A stretch of 64,000 bases of DNA from Phyto melanocephala (GCA_941918925.1 OW799234.1:69249043-69313042); one strand, 5' to 3'. Positions 44,662-55,901 are shown, counted from the first letter of the stretch. Notes: generated from the letters alone by a model not told the origin. Numbers and translations are program-made.

Positions 44662-45463
44662 CACTCAGGTCTTTTTTTATGCGGTAGATGCGTTCCGCAT
44701 AAAACCGCATAAAAAAAATCGCATAAAAAAGACTCTAGCTCCATACAAAAACTAGGGATACGTTCCGGAATTTAAAAAAATCGCATAAATTGAAATTAAA
44801 CTATTAAAAATGTACTAAATTCGCATAAAAAAAGGAAATTTCATTTTTTTTGATGGCTCTGATTGATGATTCGCCTAGTTTAAAGTGGTCTGCCAGAGCC
44901 TCCAGAGCTCCATTTGCTAAGCGGTCCAAAATTTCGATTTTGGTCTCTAAAGAAATCGTTTGTCTTTTTTTTTTATTTTTCCCATATCAATTTCTTAAAA
45001 TCGAATCCAAAAATTTTATGTTAGCATTGAAACCATAAAAAAATTTCACTTACTTTTTGGAGCGAAACTTCAACACCTTCGATAATTAAAATTTAAAAAT
45101 CTCTGTAAAATTCCACCACAATAAATATTTTAAATTTAATGCAAAATTCAACTGTCAATGACTAAACTGCAAACGTACGTTAGAACATTTCTTCGTCGTC
45201 TGCCTACAAAATCTATAAGGGAAATCCCAAATTTCAAATAATCGCTGTTGGTCTTCGCATGAAACGCATTAATTAACAGCAAGTACAAACCTTAACAGAA
45301 ATCTACAAATTTTACAGAAAGCACCAACCTTAACAGCAATATCAAAGCCCAGTGTTATCAATTATCTTTATATTATTTTTATATAAAAAAAAATTTGAAT
45401 ATTTAAAAACCGCATAAATTCAAATTCGCATAAAAAATTACCGCATAAAAAAAGTCCTGAGTG
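44662..45463 (-). mobile_element. pogo/Tigger-like element, internally deleted
   Basis: Ends CACTCAGGTCTTTTTTTATG and, reverse-complemented, CACTCAGGACTTTTTTTATG, extending through CGGTA; TA flanks both sides (44660-44661, 45464-45465). Subterminal CGCATAAAA words repeat many times at both ends. 802 bp. Only the start of a transposase remains, read leftward, and it runs straight into the left end. Confidence 0.8.
44804..44986 (-). pseudogene. CENP-B/pogo-type helix-turn-helix remnant
   Basis: The minus strand from 44986 reads KRQTISLETKIEILDRLANG, then ALEALADHFKLGESSIRAIK and KNE, before running into subterminal repeat and a stop at 44804. This is the N-terminal DNA-binding motif of Tigger/jerky-type transposases (CENP-B N domain). 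An ATG at 44985 is one base out of frame because of the A tract after it, so there is no in-frame start. The catalytic DDE part is entirely absent. The plus-strand ORF at 44850-45038 is its shadow. Confidence 0.75.
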
Positions 45464-45718
45464 TATATGGAAATATGAAAAAATCTGCGAATCTTGGGAG
45501 GTATTTTTTCTTTTTTTTAATTTCTTACACTAAACCTTCATTTAAAATCCATCATACTTAATTGAAAACAATCTTTAAATGATTTTAAAATAAATTCAAT
45601 TTAATATCGCTCGTGATATATCGTACGTGACAGATTTTTCTCTAATAGTATTCTTAGGTAATAAAATTTATATTATGTTAAGAAAATAAGCTAAAAAGTT
45701 AAATTAAGGGCTCTTGCG

Positions 45719-46842
45719 TAGGGTTGCCATTTCTATTTAAAAAAAAGAGGACGCCAGCATGAAAAATGTAGGACATTTCCCCAAAAAAGAGGTAAAATTT
45801 ACGACGCCCTTTAAAATACAAAAACAAAATTTGTTTTTACGAAAAAACTTTATTTACAAAACTAAAATCAAAACAAAAAAAAACAAGTAACAGTGCTATA
45901 TTCGGCCGTGCCGAATCTTATATACCCTTCACAACGTATAGTCATGCAATAACAATTGTTTGTATCACCATTCATCCCATATAAAATACGTGCATACGTA
46001 CACGTTAGAATAAATGTGGCATCGAATCCCAGCTGAGCCAAAAAAATTTTATTTTATTTTATTTAATATATTATTTATAGTTTATTATTTTTTTTATATT
46101 TTTTTGAAATTTTTTTAAAAATTTTTTTTAGAAAAATTTTTAAAAATTTTTTTTAAATTTTTTTTAAATTTTTTTTTGTAGTTTTTTTTTTATTATTTTT
46201 TTCTTATTTTTAATATTTTTTTTTTTTGTAATTTTTTTTGTTTGGTATGTTTTTTACATGTATCTATGTATGTATGTTGTTGTTGTAATTGTGAAAAAAA
46301 AAACGAGGTGGTCGTGGTTTTTTGCTCATATCTCAGAAAGTTATGGGGCGATTGTGCTGAATTTCAATAGCGATTCATTCCTGGATAGTTCCAAGAGATT
46401 GATACCATATACAGATCTGAGGAACATATAGTTGCTTCTAAAAGTTGATTTCAACCAACACACGGACAGACGGGCAGACGGACAGACGGTCAGGGCTTAA
46501 TCGACTCCTCTATTCATAAGCTTTCAGAAAATATATACTTTATGGGGTCGGAAATGAAAATTGTAGAAATTACAAACGGAATGACAAAGCTATATATACC
46601 CTTGTGCACCACAGGTGAAGGGTATAACAACAAAAATTCAAAACTAATTGTACGAGCACCTAAATCATTTTTTTATACAATTTGTGACCTGTGATTGAAA
46701 GTTTAAATGTAAGAGAAAAACTTCAGAGAAGATGCAAAAAGCCAGACAATCCCGGACACTTGCTAAAAAAGAAGTAGGATTGCCCCGGATGCCCTAAAAA
46801 AGAGGACGGTGTCCGGGGAAAAGAGGACGGATGGCAACCCTA
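45719..46842. mobile_element. hAT-like element hosting a Helentron-like copy
   Basis: Perfect 8-bp duplication CTCTTGCG (45711-45718 and 46843-46850). Inverted ends TAGGGTTGCCAT on both sides, a common hAT end. Without the internal Helentron-like copy (45881-46626) about 380 bp of its own sequence remain, with AAAAGAGGAC words near both ends. No ORF. Confidence 0.85.
45881..46626 (+). repeat. Helentron-like repeat, type I, full length (nested)
   Basis: Best preserved copy in the window. It has AAACAAGTAACAGTGCTATA, the hairpin TTCGGC-CGT-GCCGAA and TATACCCTTCAC. The module GGCATCGAATCCCAGCTGAG precedes a T-rich stretch, then CGAGGTGGTCGTGG and a short GACAGACGG run. It ends CACCACAGGTGAAGGGTATA. 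Lies inside the hAT-like element, so it moved later than that. Confidence 0.85.
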
Positions 46843-47269
46843 CTCTTGCGGCTGTTCAAATACGAATGACGGAGACAAATAATGTTTTTGCACTACGTAC
46901 GGGACATTAGAATAACATCCAAGGGAAATTAAAAAATATCGCTAATTGGACTCTATATTTTCTTTTTTCTTATGGATCTTGTTAATTGTTGTTTTTAACT
47001 TAATTTTAGAGCATATTTACGATTACAATTAATTTTTACAATTTAGTCACTAAAAAAAAGTAATTGATTGCAATTCTTTAAAATAAGTCAAAGAGATAAT
47101 CAGATTAAGCTCTTATTATTGCTCTTGAAATAATTTAATAAGCTCTTAATACCTGCGCATAGTAAAATTTGAGTGTTTTTTTTATCAATAAACTTAAATT
47201 GAAAAACTTTCAAGAGTTTTTATTTTTACAGTCGTGGTTGACATATTCATGGAAATGTCCATATGCATT

Positions 47270-49230
47270 ACATAATTTCAATAAATTTAATTTTTGTAAA
47301 CAATTTTAAATTATAAGTTTTATTAAAAAATATATCTAAGTGTGTTATATGCTTTTTTAGAAATTTAAAAATATGGGTTTGCTTTAAATTTTGTACCTCA
47401 TAAAAGGAACTGCTTTAAATTTTTTTCTATCACAAAAATTTTTTTTTTTAATTTTAACATAGATAATTGTTTGTGGAATTTTTGCTAACATAGAACAATT
47501 TTGTTAAACACATTTTCTATTTTATTCTTTTATTCTCCATTATTTCAGATTAATTTAAATTTAGTTAAAATAAAAAAAATATTTTTTTTCAATGACAAGC
47601 AACAAAAATAGTTTTTTTGTATTAAATTTCGTTCAAAATATTTACTTGCCTTAACGTCTGTCCATCTTTCTGTCTATTCAATCGGCCTGTCTAACATGTC
47701 AATTGCTTTCATGGTTTTTTTTGTCTCTCTTGTTTGTTCGAATGTTTTTAATACATATGTATGAGTAAGTATGTTTGTCCTTGTATTTTATTATTTGTAT
47801 ATAAAATGTGCGTAAGGATATTTCTTACGTCTTCAACTTCGCCGCCAGACTATGCCAACACATTTGCCAAATAAATATGATAATGTGTATATATTTATAT
47901 GTATTTTTAAGTATTTTAAGGCAATGAAATCCAATTCTCTGCATTGGTATGAAAAGCTTACGTTCATTTACCTTTTTTTTTGGCCATGACTATAGAGAAT
48001 TTCCGTTATTGCGTGCATATAATATTAGAAATTTAAATGCTTATATATAAAGAGTACAGACATGTATGGCTGGTGATGTTTATTTGTTAGACCTTTCTCA
48101 CAAGAACTCAGCCAAGTTCATTGAACTAAATTGATTTTAAATTAAACTAAATATTTTGGTAGGAATTTATATAATTTGCTAGAATTTAAGCTAAGCTCTC
48201 CCCAAGCATGCCTAGGTAAGTAAATTAGATATTTTAAGAGTAGAATTTTCTAGAAAAATAAACGTTGCGAATTGTTCAAGAGAAGAAAGGTTCTTTTAAG
48301 CTTACCTCTTGAAATTATAGAAATTTAAGAAAATGTTTGAGTTTTTCTCAATGCATAGTTATTTTTGTTTTTTCAAATTATGTATTGAATTTTGTTAAAA
48401 AAAATTATATAAAAATTTTACCAGGGCACAGAGGAGTATTTGGCCTGAAAAGTTGGGCAAAATTATTAAACGTGTTTTTTTAATTAAAAGTTCTAGTTTT
48501 TTGATAGTTTTAGGTGCAGTATGATATAAGACATCTAGTGGCAGATTTTGAAAAAATTACACTGCACAACAAAAGTACACTGCGCAAAAAAAAAATTGTT
48601 TGTCTCTGCTAGAAATAAAAGTATGTGGATTAAATGGATTTTGATGCCCTTAATTCAAATCTGTTTTCCGTTTTTCTCTAGAACGTAAGGATTTTCTGTT
48701 AAAGGCGTGGCATATTTCACCCCCTAAATTATTGGGTTGCCTAATATATTTAATCATAACTTGTAAACGGGTTCTCCGATTTTATTAGGAGGAGGATCAG
48801 AAGATGCACCGGAAAATTCTGCTTAAACTAACCACATTTCTTTTCTATCTATTACTATTTCGGAGTTATTAAAAATGTAATGGCGAAAAAAAAATTTGTT
48901 TTGTCAAATTTTTAAAACCCAAAAATTTAAATTTTTAAGATTTTTCCCAAAGCTACATTCCTAAGAAATAAAAGTCGGTAAAAATAGTAAAACTCAATTA
49001 ACAAATGTTGACTTTAAAGGTTTAAACTCATTCCTGACAGACTGTATGTACATGCATACATATGATTTACGGTCTAATTCAAAAAAAAAAAAAAAAATTT
49101 TAAAATTGTAAGGCTTTTATAGAACAGTATTTTTTTTTTTTTTTGAAAAAAGGCTTTATTATATTTATTTCATATTATTTAATATTTAATATACGGAAAA
49201 GTTAAACTAATAAAAATTCCTTAATAATTA
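47270..49230. other. Long AT-rich spacer
   Basis: No gene recognised. About 48590-48900 is less AT-rich (GAACGTAAGGATTTTCTG, GGCGTGGCATATTTCACCCC) and reads like a decayed repeat without ends. Confidence 0.4.
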
Positions 49231-49596
49231 TTATGTCGTATGTAGATCCTTATTAGCTGCATCATCGGTGCAGGAAGAAGAAGTGTGATAGTTTCTGATG
49301 AAAAAGATTTTTTTAATTACCCGTTCTCTTTGCTTACTGCAACTTTTAAAAGGGTCACTGCTCAGAAATAAACTATTCAAGACATCTCGATTTGTATCGC
49401 TTCTGCTGAATTTCCTCGAATAACTCCTACGATATAATCGTAAGGGCTTATTTCTGGCCTCGGCAGCTTCTTCTGACAATTGGATGGTAGCTTGATACCT
49501 ACCAGCCCAGGTATTTTTTATGTACCTGTATTTATTTTTTGTAAACTTATTTTTGTGATTAATGTTTTTTTTAACATATAATGTTTTGTAGAGCAT
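49231..49596 (-). CDS. Unrecognised basic protein segment (candidate exon or relic)
   Basis: 121-residue ORF. The first 30 residues are AT-driven and probably not coding. From about residue 30 the composition changes: WAGRYQATIQLSEEAAEARN, then KPLRLYRRSYSRKFSRSDTN, then RDVLNSLFLSSDPFKSCS. This part is strongly basic, has balanced codons and higher G+C than the flanks, and looks like conserved protein sequence. An acceptor-like AG (AAATAAATACAG at about 49524-49535, minus strand) could start an exon, but its pyrimidine tract is poor. There is no signal peptide or membrane segment. I do not recognise the family; it could be an exon of a host gene or part of an unrecorded transposon. No partner exon was found nearby. 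Confidence 0.35.
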   Translation of the reverse strand: MLYKTLYVKKNINHKNKFTKNKYRYIKNTWAGRYQATIQLSEEAAEARNKPLRLYRRSYSRKFSRSDTNRDVLNSLFLSSDPFKSCSKQRERVIKKIFFIRNYHTSSSCTDDAANKDLHTT

Positions 49597-50957
49597 GTAT
49601 ATAAAAATATCCTTTATGGGAATGTGTGGGACATTCCCTTAAACTTGTATGGATAATAAAGAATTTTTCAAATTTATAATTATAGACAGCTATGAACATT
49701 GTAAAGTGTTAAAAGTGATGTGAATAACATTTAAAATCAATAATTCAAAATACATAAAAGTTTATGACGATATAAATGTATAAGAAACAGTGACTGATGA
49801 ACAAAAATGGAAGAAATGTGAAAATTAAAAAAAATCGTCAAAAATAATGGCACAAACTTGCGCAAACTTTTTTTGTTTCTAAAATTAGAGATTCCAAATT
49901 TTATTGTGGTATCAAACATAATTCGTAGAGATGCTAACCTCACTTTTAAAAACCTCTTCTTTTTCTTTTTTTGCAAAAAAAGTGTATATTTTTTTTTTTT
50001 TTAGCTTTTGAACGAATTGTTTTAACATGAATATTCAACATATTTAAATTTTTTTTTCTTTTTTAAATAACTTTTGATCAAGCCTTTCACCGAAAAAAAA
50101 AAAATCATTGTCAAAGCTTTATTCGTTTAGCCATAAAAAAAATATCATAAAAACAGCCAGAAACCGAAAAAAACATTTAAATCTCATGTAATTTTCTTCA
50201 CTTTCCTGACTTTAGCAGGGTCTCAGAGCTACAAATCGCAACTAAAAGCGTTAAAAATTTACAATATAATGTAAAATATTGTTGTTTGTTGAGCGAATGC
50301 CGTAATTTGGCCCCAGCTTTTAAAATTTTAGAACTCAAAGCAAGCAATTTTTTTCAATGAATGTTTTACATTTTTTAACTGAATTAAGACATTTTTAAGG
50401 TGTTTGTCGTCACAAAGTATAAAAGAATCGTTTACTTCGTGTAGGAACTTCGGACATGCATCTTTTTATTTGCAACATTTTTAAGCCACTACAAAAAGGC
50501 TTCAATTATTCTCAGGCTATGTAAGAAATATTTACGAAAAAATTGCAAGTAGAATACATCAACGCAGATTGTGATATATGTAGATACAATAATAATGTAT
50601 GCAAAAATATTGCAATCATACGGTAGACAACCACAGCTACAACAATTTAGAGGACTAGAGCAGAAGTTACAACAAGAACCATGTCTATCACTCTAGCAAA
50701 CATTCAACACCACCATGCAATGCTTAATACTTGTTAATAAGCAAGAAAAGATCGAGAGAAGAAAAGGTGGTATGAGTCGACTGGCTTCAAACACAAAGCT
50801 CTTGTTTAATTAAAAATGTTTAGCAGAATTGTAATTTATTTATAAATAATTTCATATATTAAAAAATTTATCACTTTATATATAAAACAAAAAAAAAAAT
50901 TTCGTTGAATTTAAATAAACATATTTTTTTTTTCAGTTCTCTCTCTATTTGGTCACT
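49597..50957. other. AT-rich spacer
   Basis: The 79-residue minus ORF at 49737-49976 is lysine-rich at its start and shows no domain. Nothing else recognised. Confidence 0.4.
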
Positions 50958-51168
50958 AGTAGAAAGGCCCTAACTCAAATAATTGTAACTTTATGGAAGA
51001 AGGTAAACACGCAATCCTAATGTAATTTCTTTTATTAAGTTACTGGTAAAACTGTTATTTTTGATACTATTTTCCATTCAATTTTTTTTCGATGTGCATT
51101 TGTGTGAAATGTCATGGAATCACTGAAAACCTAAATTTCTTAAAAATACGAGTAAGGGCCGTTCTACT
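50958..51168. mobile_element. Small MITE, fullest copy
   Basis: Left AGTAGAAAGGCCCTAACTC and reverse-complemented right AGTAGAACGGCCCTTACTC match at 17 of 19. 211 bp, no ORF. Partial copies at 30406-30519 and 33510-33624. No target duplication could be fixed. Confidence 0.6.
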
Positions 51169-51189
51169 TGTGATAAGTTTGCCATTCTG

Positions 51190-51400
51190 TTCTACAGTTT
51201 TCATTTGCTACCCCATTAAGTAATATATATTTTAATTACCTAAAGATACAGAAGTCGATTTAACAATGTCAGTCTGTCCGCCTGTGTGAGAGCTGAAATC
51301 AATTTTCTAAGCCCCCATATGGACTCGTATTTAATATCAATTTATTATAAGCGCTTTTAATAATTTTGTTATTGAAAATTCGCCATTTCGACTTTCTCTG
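51190..51400 (-). repeat. Decayed Helentron-like right half
   Basis: ACCCCATTAAGTAATATATA, AGAAGTCGATTTAACAATGT, CAGTCTGTCCGCCTGTGTGA and GAGCTGAAATCAATTTTCTA follow the box order of the reversed copies at 2.1 and 33.1 kb with many changes. Confidence 0.5.
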
Positions 51401-51599
51401 TTTAAACAAAAGCAGGCGGTGCTGAGGCTATGTGTGCATGTATATACATGATTGTAAAAAATGTGTAGGTTTTGTTGTAGTTGGTATATTTTTTATGCTT
51501 ATTCATGTAAACATTTGTATATAATGCGATGTTTTTCGTTTGTTCACTGTATGTTGCACGAACATGATCACACTCAACAAGAAGGTGTATACACTAAGG

Positions 51600-51945
51600 G
51601 AAATAACGTGCTAAAATCAAGATTTTATGCTTGAAATCAAGTAATTCAATTTCAAAAGTCTGTTAAGCGCGAAAATTCTTAACTCAAGAATAAAATCTTA
51701 ATTTTTTAAAGAACACATTTAAGATTCCATTCTTGAATAAATTATAATTTTGAGATCGTATTCAAGATTTTGTTCTTAATAATAATCTGAAATTAAGATC
51801 ATATTCTTAAAACTCAAGAATATAAACTTGAAAAAAATCTTATTTCAAGATCGAATTAAAGATTGTGTTCTTATTATAAGTTTTAAATCAAGAATAAATT
51901 CTTAAATTTTAAGAATGAAATTCTTGAAAATAGCCCTATTGGTTT
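51600..51945. repeat. Block of dispersed CAAGAAT/ATTCTTG words
   Basis: About 340 bp packed with variants of AAGATTTTATTCTTGAA in both directions (for example at about 51616, 51682, 51733, 51760, 51812, 51891, 51920), giving many overlapping hairpin options. No clear outer ends. Confidence 0.5.
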
Positions 51946-52264
51946 TTACCTAATCCAATGTTGAAATAAAACTAATTTTTTTTTAAATTTTTATTTATTT
52001 ATATTTTTATAAGTATGTGTATGTGTTAAAAATGAAAAATAAACGCAATGGTAATGTAATATTTACATGTTGAGAAACTTATATTCGGGTTTAAAATCTT
52101 TGAATGGCTACTTACAGAAATCTTTTAAATTATAAATCTTCCTGAATTTGAATTAATTGGAATAAGTTTTGTATTGAATTAGATATAAATGAAAGCAAAC
52201 TAGATACAAAATTCTGAATTTCTATAACTTAGTTCCTTGGCATACTATTTTGCTGGTACAAGCA
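51946..52264. other. AT-rich spacer
   Basis: Nothing recognised. Confidence 0.4.
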
Positions 52265-53038
52265 TTTTAAATTCTTCCCATTTTGAAAACATAATTGATC
52301 TTTGTCTGGGTACATAACTTGAAAATCAATGTTGATCTGAAAATTTTAGAAGAAAAATGTGTTAAGCTGTAACAACCAATCGACAAACTACTTACCAATT
52401 CGGGTGCTCTTGAGTGACTTAACTTTGGCTATCCACTTAAAAACTCAAGACTTTTCATTTCTTGCAAATCTTTCTGCCGCATACTGCAATGATTTTCCAT
52501 TTGTGACAAACTTCCTAACAATTAGCACTATCTCTACTCAATGATAATACATAAGCAACTGCAACTGATTCATCGATTTCCGCACTCTGCATATGATTTG
52601 TTGATCGGATTTCACTGTCTTCTTCTTCCAAACGAGTTGAGCTTGTATTTACACTATTAAGTGATGCACCATTCACCTACCTTCGATGACATTGAAAGTG
52701 TTTCTTCGTCTATTCCGAACTAAAAGAAAACTTATTAATGTCACTTTTTCGTTTCGTTTTTCGTTTTTATTATGACTCCTTTAAAGAAAATTATGATTTC
52801 TTCTAATATATATGTACATTTTCCTAACTGCATATACACACATATATATAAATAAGAAGGAGCACTTACCCCTAAGATACTTGAACCCCGACTCCATTTG
52901 AAACTCTTCTAGAAGATTTTTCAGCAAAGCGTCGTCTGACAATTCCGACGCAACTTCCTCCGGCATACTGATCACTTCATAACTTCCAATTGCCATCGGT
53001 AACAAATCTTCACTTACTGGTATGGTTACAATCACCAT
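52265..53038 (-). pseudogene. Candidate spliced gene, probably decayed
   Basis: First block, from ATG 53038: MVIVTIPVSEDLLPMAIGSY, then EVISMPEEVASELSDDALLK and NLLEEFQMESGFKYLR, ending at a good donor GGG|GTAAGTG (about 52869). An acceptor TTTTCTTTTAG (about 52724) is followed by FGIDEETLSMSSK. Then, one base out of frame, NGASLNSVNTSSTRLEEEDS and EIRSTNHMQSAEIDESVAVA. A later block reads KFVTNGKSLQYAAERFARNE, then stop, VFKWIAKVKSLKSTRI and donor GGTAAGT. An acceptor ATTTTCAG precedes INIDFQVMYPDKDQLCFQ. The blocks have protein-like composition, but phases do not join and there are stops and shifts. Family not recognised; the acidic N terminus is the only clear trait. Could be a transposon-derived gene. 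Confidence 0.4.
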
Positions 53039-53039
53039 T

Positions 53040-53880
53040 TGAATTAAATGAATACATGTTTTTTAATTCGTTAATATATATCTTCATATTCATAATACTT
53101 TTTTTTTTAATTTATTAAACGTTTATAAGATTTTGTTCACAAAGCGGCTAAAACAAGTAAAAATTTAACCGAATTTTATATTTTATACTATATCTAATCT
53201 ATATCTAATTAAGAACTTTTCAGTTTATCTTATATGAAAGTTTCTAACTTAAGAAAATTTTTAAAACTTAACGAAACAAAATTTTTGTTAATAAATAAGA
53301 TTATTATGCCATTTTTTAAAGGTCATTGTAAAAAAGTGTAAAAATGTATTTTTAGCACTTTGTGATATACATAACGAAAATTTACTTTTGCAGCGAAAAG
53401 CATTTTAAATAAAATTTTCAAATATTTTTTCAGCATGTACAAAGTATCATTAATTTTAAACAAACATTTTTACTTAACGAAACATTGAAAAACTTACTGA
53501 TTTTTTTTTTTTTTTTGCAAACAAACAACATTAAAGCAAAATTTTCGTTTTCTCAAATTCGTTTTAATTTTGTAAAAACTACTCAAATTATGAAAACTTA
53601 ACTTAACGAAAGTTTGTTTTTTTTTTAGCTAAAAGCATTTCATTTGTTATTCTTATGTATGTACTTATGTATAGGTTTAGGAAGGGAAAATTAATACTTG
53701 GCTGTACTTATAAATCTTATCTAACGAATTTTTGAAAAACTTAATGAATTATTATTTAAAAATAAAAATAACACTAAAAACGTATTAAAATTACTTACAA
53801 AGATAACTTAAGTTAAGCTTAAATTAGACAAAAATATTTAAATCTGATTTTTTGTAAAACTTAACGAACGTTTATTTTTG
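53040..53880. other. AT-rich spacer
   Basis: Repeated AACTTAACGAA words (about 53270, 53590, 53870, 54485) are dispersed here and downstream; no gene. Confidence 0.4.
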
Positions 53881-54006
53881 TATAAACAGTTGTTTTTTGT
53901 ATTGAGCTTGAGATCACTTTTTGTATAAAAAATAGTTTTAATTTTATTTTCCGATATTTAACTACCACATTGGGTTGCTTCTTCAGGAAAAGTTTTTACA
54001 ATTTTC
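53881..54006 (+). repeat. Dispersed repeat, copy 1
   Basis: ATTGAGCTTGAGATCACTTT, ATTTTATTTTCCGATATTT and TTCTTCAGGAAAAGTTTTTA are shared, in order and with the same spacing, with 61855-61976. No ends or ORF. Class unknown. Confidence 0.6.
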
Positions 54007-54706
54007 CACAATTAACAATTAAAATATTAGAATGGTAAAAAAACAAATTTTTTTTTTAAATTTGTTTTGGTTTGTTTTTTTTTGGAAAATAATATTTATA
54101 TTTGAAATATTTTATTTAAGGATTTTTAAGATTAAACGAGTTTATTTTTTATCAGGAATTCTCATAAAGTATCTCCTGTCTCCTGCAATCCCTTTTCCTA
54201 CCTGCCTACCTAACTAATTAGCTCTTTATTTGGTTCAAATTGTCCGGTTGCTGTAAAAATATTCTTAATTTGGGCCATAAAAAATTTAAAGAAATTTTTT
54301 ATTTTTAATCAGCATAATTTTTTTCATGTATCTACATATTTTACCTGATATTCGTAAAAAAAATTTATTTTACGAAATTTTCGTATGACAAATTAAAAAT
54401 AAAATACAATTAAACTTCAAACACTTTTTTTATATTTTATGAACATGGGGGTTTGTGTTCAAATTCTTATTTGCAATTAACAACAAAACTTAACGAAGTA
54501 TTTTTTCCAGATCGGAGGCATTAACAAATCCGTTAAACAACTTAAAATACCGCCAAAACATTTGACTACCAACTCTTCAACAAACACAACAATGCGACAG
54601 ACTACCGTAAGTAACATAAGAAAACGTATCAAAATCGAAAGAAAACAAGGCAACACGATTATAACTAGACTTCAAGTTCATTACAATTGAAAGAAGAGCA
54701 AAATAA
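54007..54706. other. AT-rich spacer
   Basis: Nothing recognised apart from AACTTAACGAA words. Confidence 0.4.
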
Positions 54707-55140
54707 AAAACAAATAAGAGCGCTATATTCGGCCGTGCCGAATCTTATATACCCTTCACACCGTGTAGTCATGCAATTACAGTAGTTTGTATCACCATTC
54801 CATATGATATACGTACAAACATATAAAAACCATACATATATAAAAACATCCACATTGTAAAATTATAAATTTACGCATGTATGTTAAAAAAAATTTATAA
54901 AAAAAAAATTAAAAAAAAAATTAAAAAAAAAATTAAAAAAAAAAAATTTAAAAAAAAAATTCAAAAAAAAAAATTTTAAAAAAAAAATTAAAAAAAAAAA
55001 AATTTTAAAAAATAATTAAAATATATATAATAAATATGAAACAAAAAAAAATAAAAATAAAATATTTAAAAAAAAAAATTAAAAAAAAAATAATAATAAA
55101 AATATAAATAATATATTAATTAAAAAATAAAAAAAAAATT
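54707..55140 (+). repeat. Helentron-like array, unit 1 (left half only)
   Basis: AACAAATAAGAGCGCTATAT, the hairpin TTCGGC-CGT-GCCGAA and TATACCCTTCAC, then an A-rich module of about 250 bp. Before any right half appears, another left end starts at 55141. Confidence 0.7.
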
Positions 55141-55901
55141 AACAAGTAAAAGCGCTATATTCGGCCGTGCCGAATCTTATATACCCTTCACAACGTGTAG
55201 TCATGCAATAACAGTAAATTCACGTATGTATGTTAAAAAAAACAAAAAAAAAATAAAAAAAAAATTAAAAAAAAAAAAATTTAAAAAAAAAATTAAAAAA
55301 AAAAAAATTATTATATACATATATAATATATATAAAACAAAAAAAAAAATAAAAAAAAAAATAAGAAAAAATAATAATAAAAATATATATAATATATTAA
55401 ATAAAAAATAAAAAAAAAATAAAAAAAAATTAAAAAAAAAAATTTTAAAAAAATTTAAAAAAAAATTTTTTTGCCTCAGCTGGGATTCGATGCCACGTTT
55501 TCTCTAACCAGTATACACGTTTGTATGTATGTATGTTGTTGTTGTAATGTTGTTTTTATGAAAAGAAAATCGAGGTGGTCGTGGGTTTTTGCTCATATCT
55601 CAGTTGTTTATGTACCGATGTTTCTGATTTTCAATACCGATCTACTCCCGAATATTTCTGATATTTTAATACCTTACCCGGGTCCAACCTATGTCGGGGG
55701 GCTTCAAAAAGTTGATTTCAACATACACACGGACAGACGGTCAGACGGACAGACGGACAGACGGTCAGGGCTTAATCGACTCCTCTATTCATAAGCTTTC
55801 AGAAAATATATACTTTATGGGGTCGGAAATGAAAATTGTAGAAATTTCACACGGAATGACAAACCTATATATACCCTTTTTCACTGTGTGAAGGGTATAA
55901 A
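55141..55901 (+). repeat. Helentron-like array, unit 2 (complete)
   Basis: AACAAGTAAAAGCGCTATAT with hairpin, A-rich module, CTCAGCTGGGATTCGATGCC (about 55474) and a type II right half with GACGGACAGACGGACAGACG (about 55744). It ends GTGAAGGGTATA at about 55888-55899. The lysine-only ORF at 55226 is the A-rich module. Confidence 0.75.

Larger units (their letters stand above)
44430..47266. mobile_element. Old inverted-repeat unit with nested transposons
   Basis: CATATGGGCATTTCCATG (44430-44447) is mirrored by the reverse complement of 47249-47266, CATATGGACATTTCCATG (17 of 18). The word TCGTACGTGA occurs inside at about 44451, 44616 and 45623, with a relative CTACGTACGGGACA at about 46892. 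If the Tigger-like (44662-45463) and hAT-like (45719-46842) insertions are removed, about 0.9 kb remains. Class and target duplication unknown; no ORF. Confidence 0.45.

Noticed and set aside
44850..45038. Plus-strand ORF inside the Tigger-like element
   Set aside because: Antisense shadow of the CENP-B-type helix-turn-helix.
52359..52544. Plus-strand 61-residue ORF
   Set aside because: Lies antisense to the protein-like blocks of the candidate decayed gene and has no features of its own.
55226..55411. Lysine-rich ORF
   Set aside because: Pure translation of the A-rich module of a Helentron-like repeat.
55723..55768. Regular GACAGACGG repeats
   Set aside because: Known GTCY-type microsatellite inside mini-me/DINE-like elements, not an independent array.
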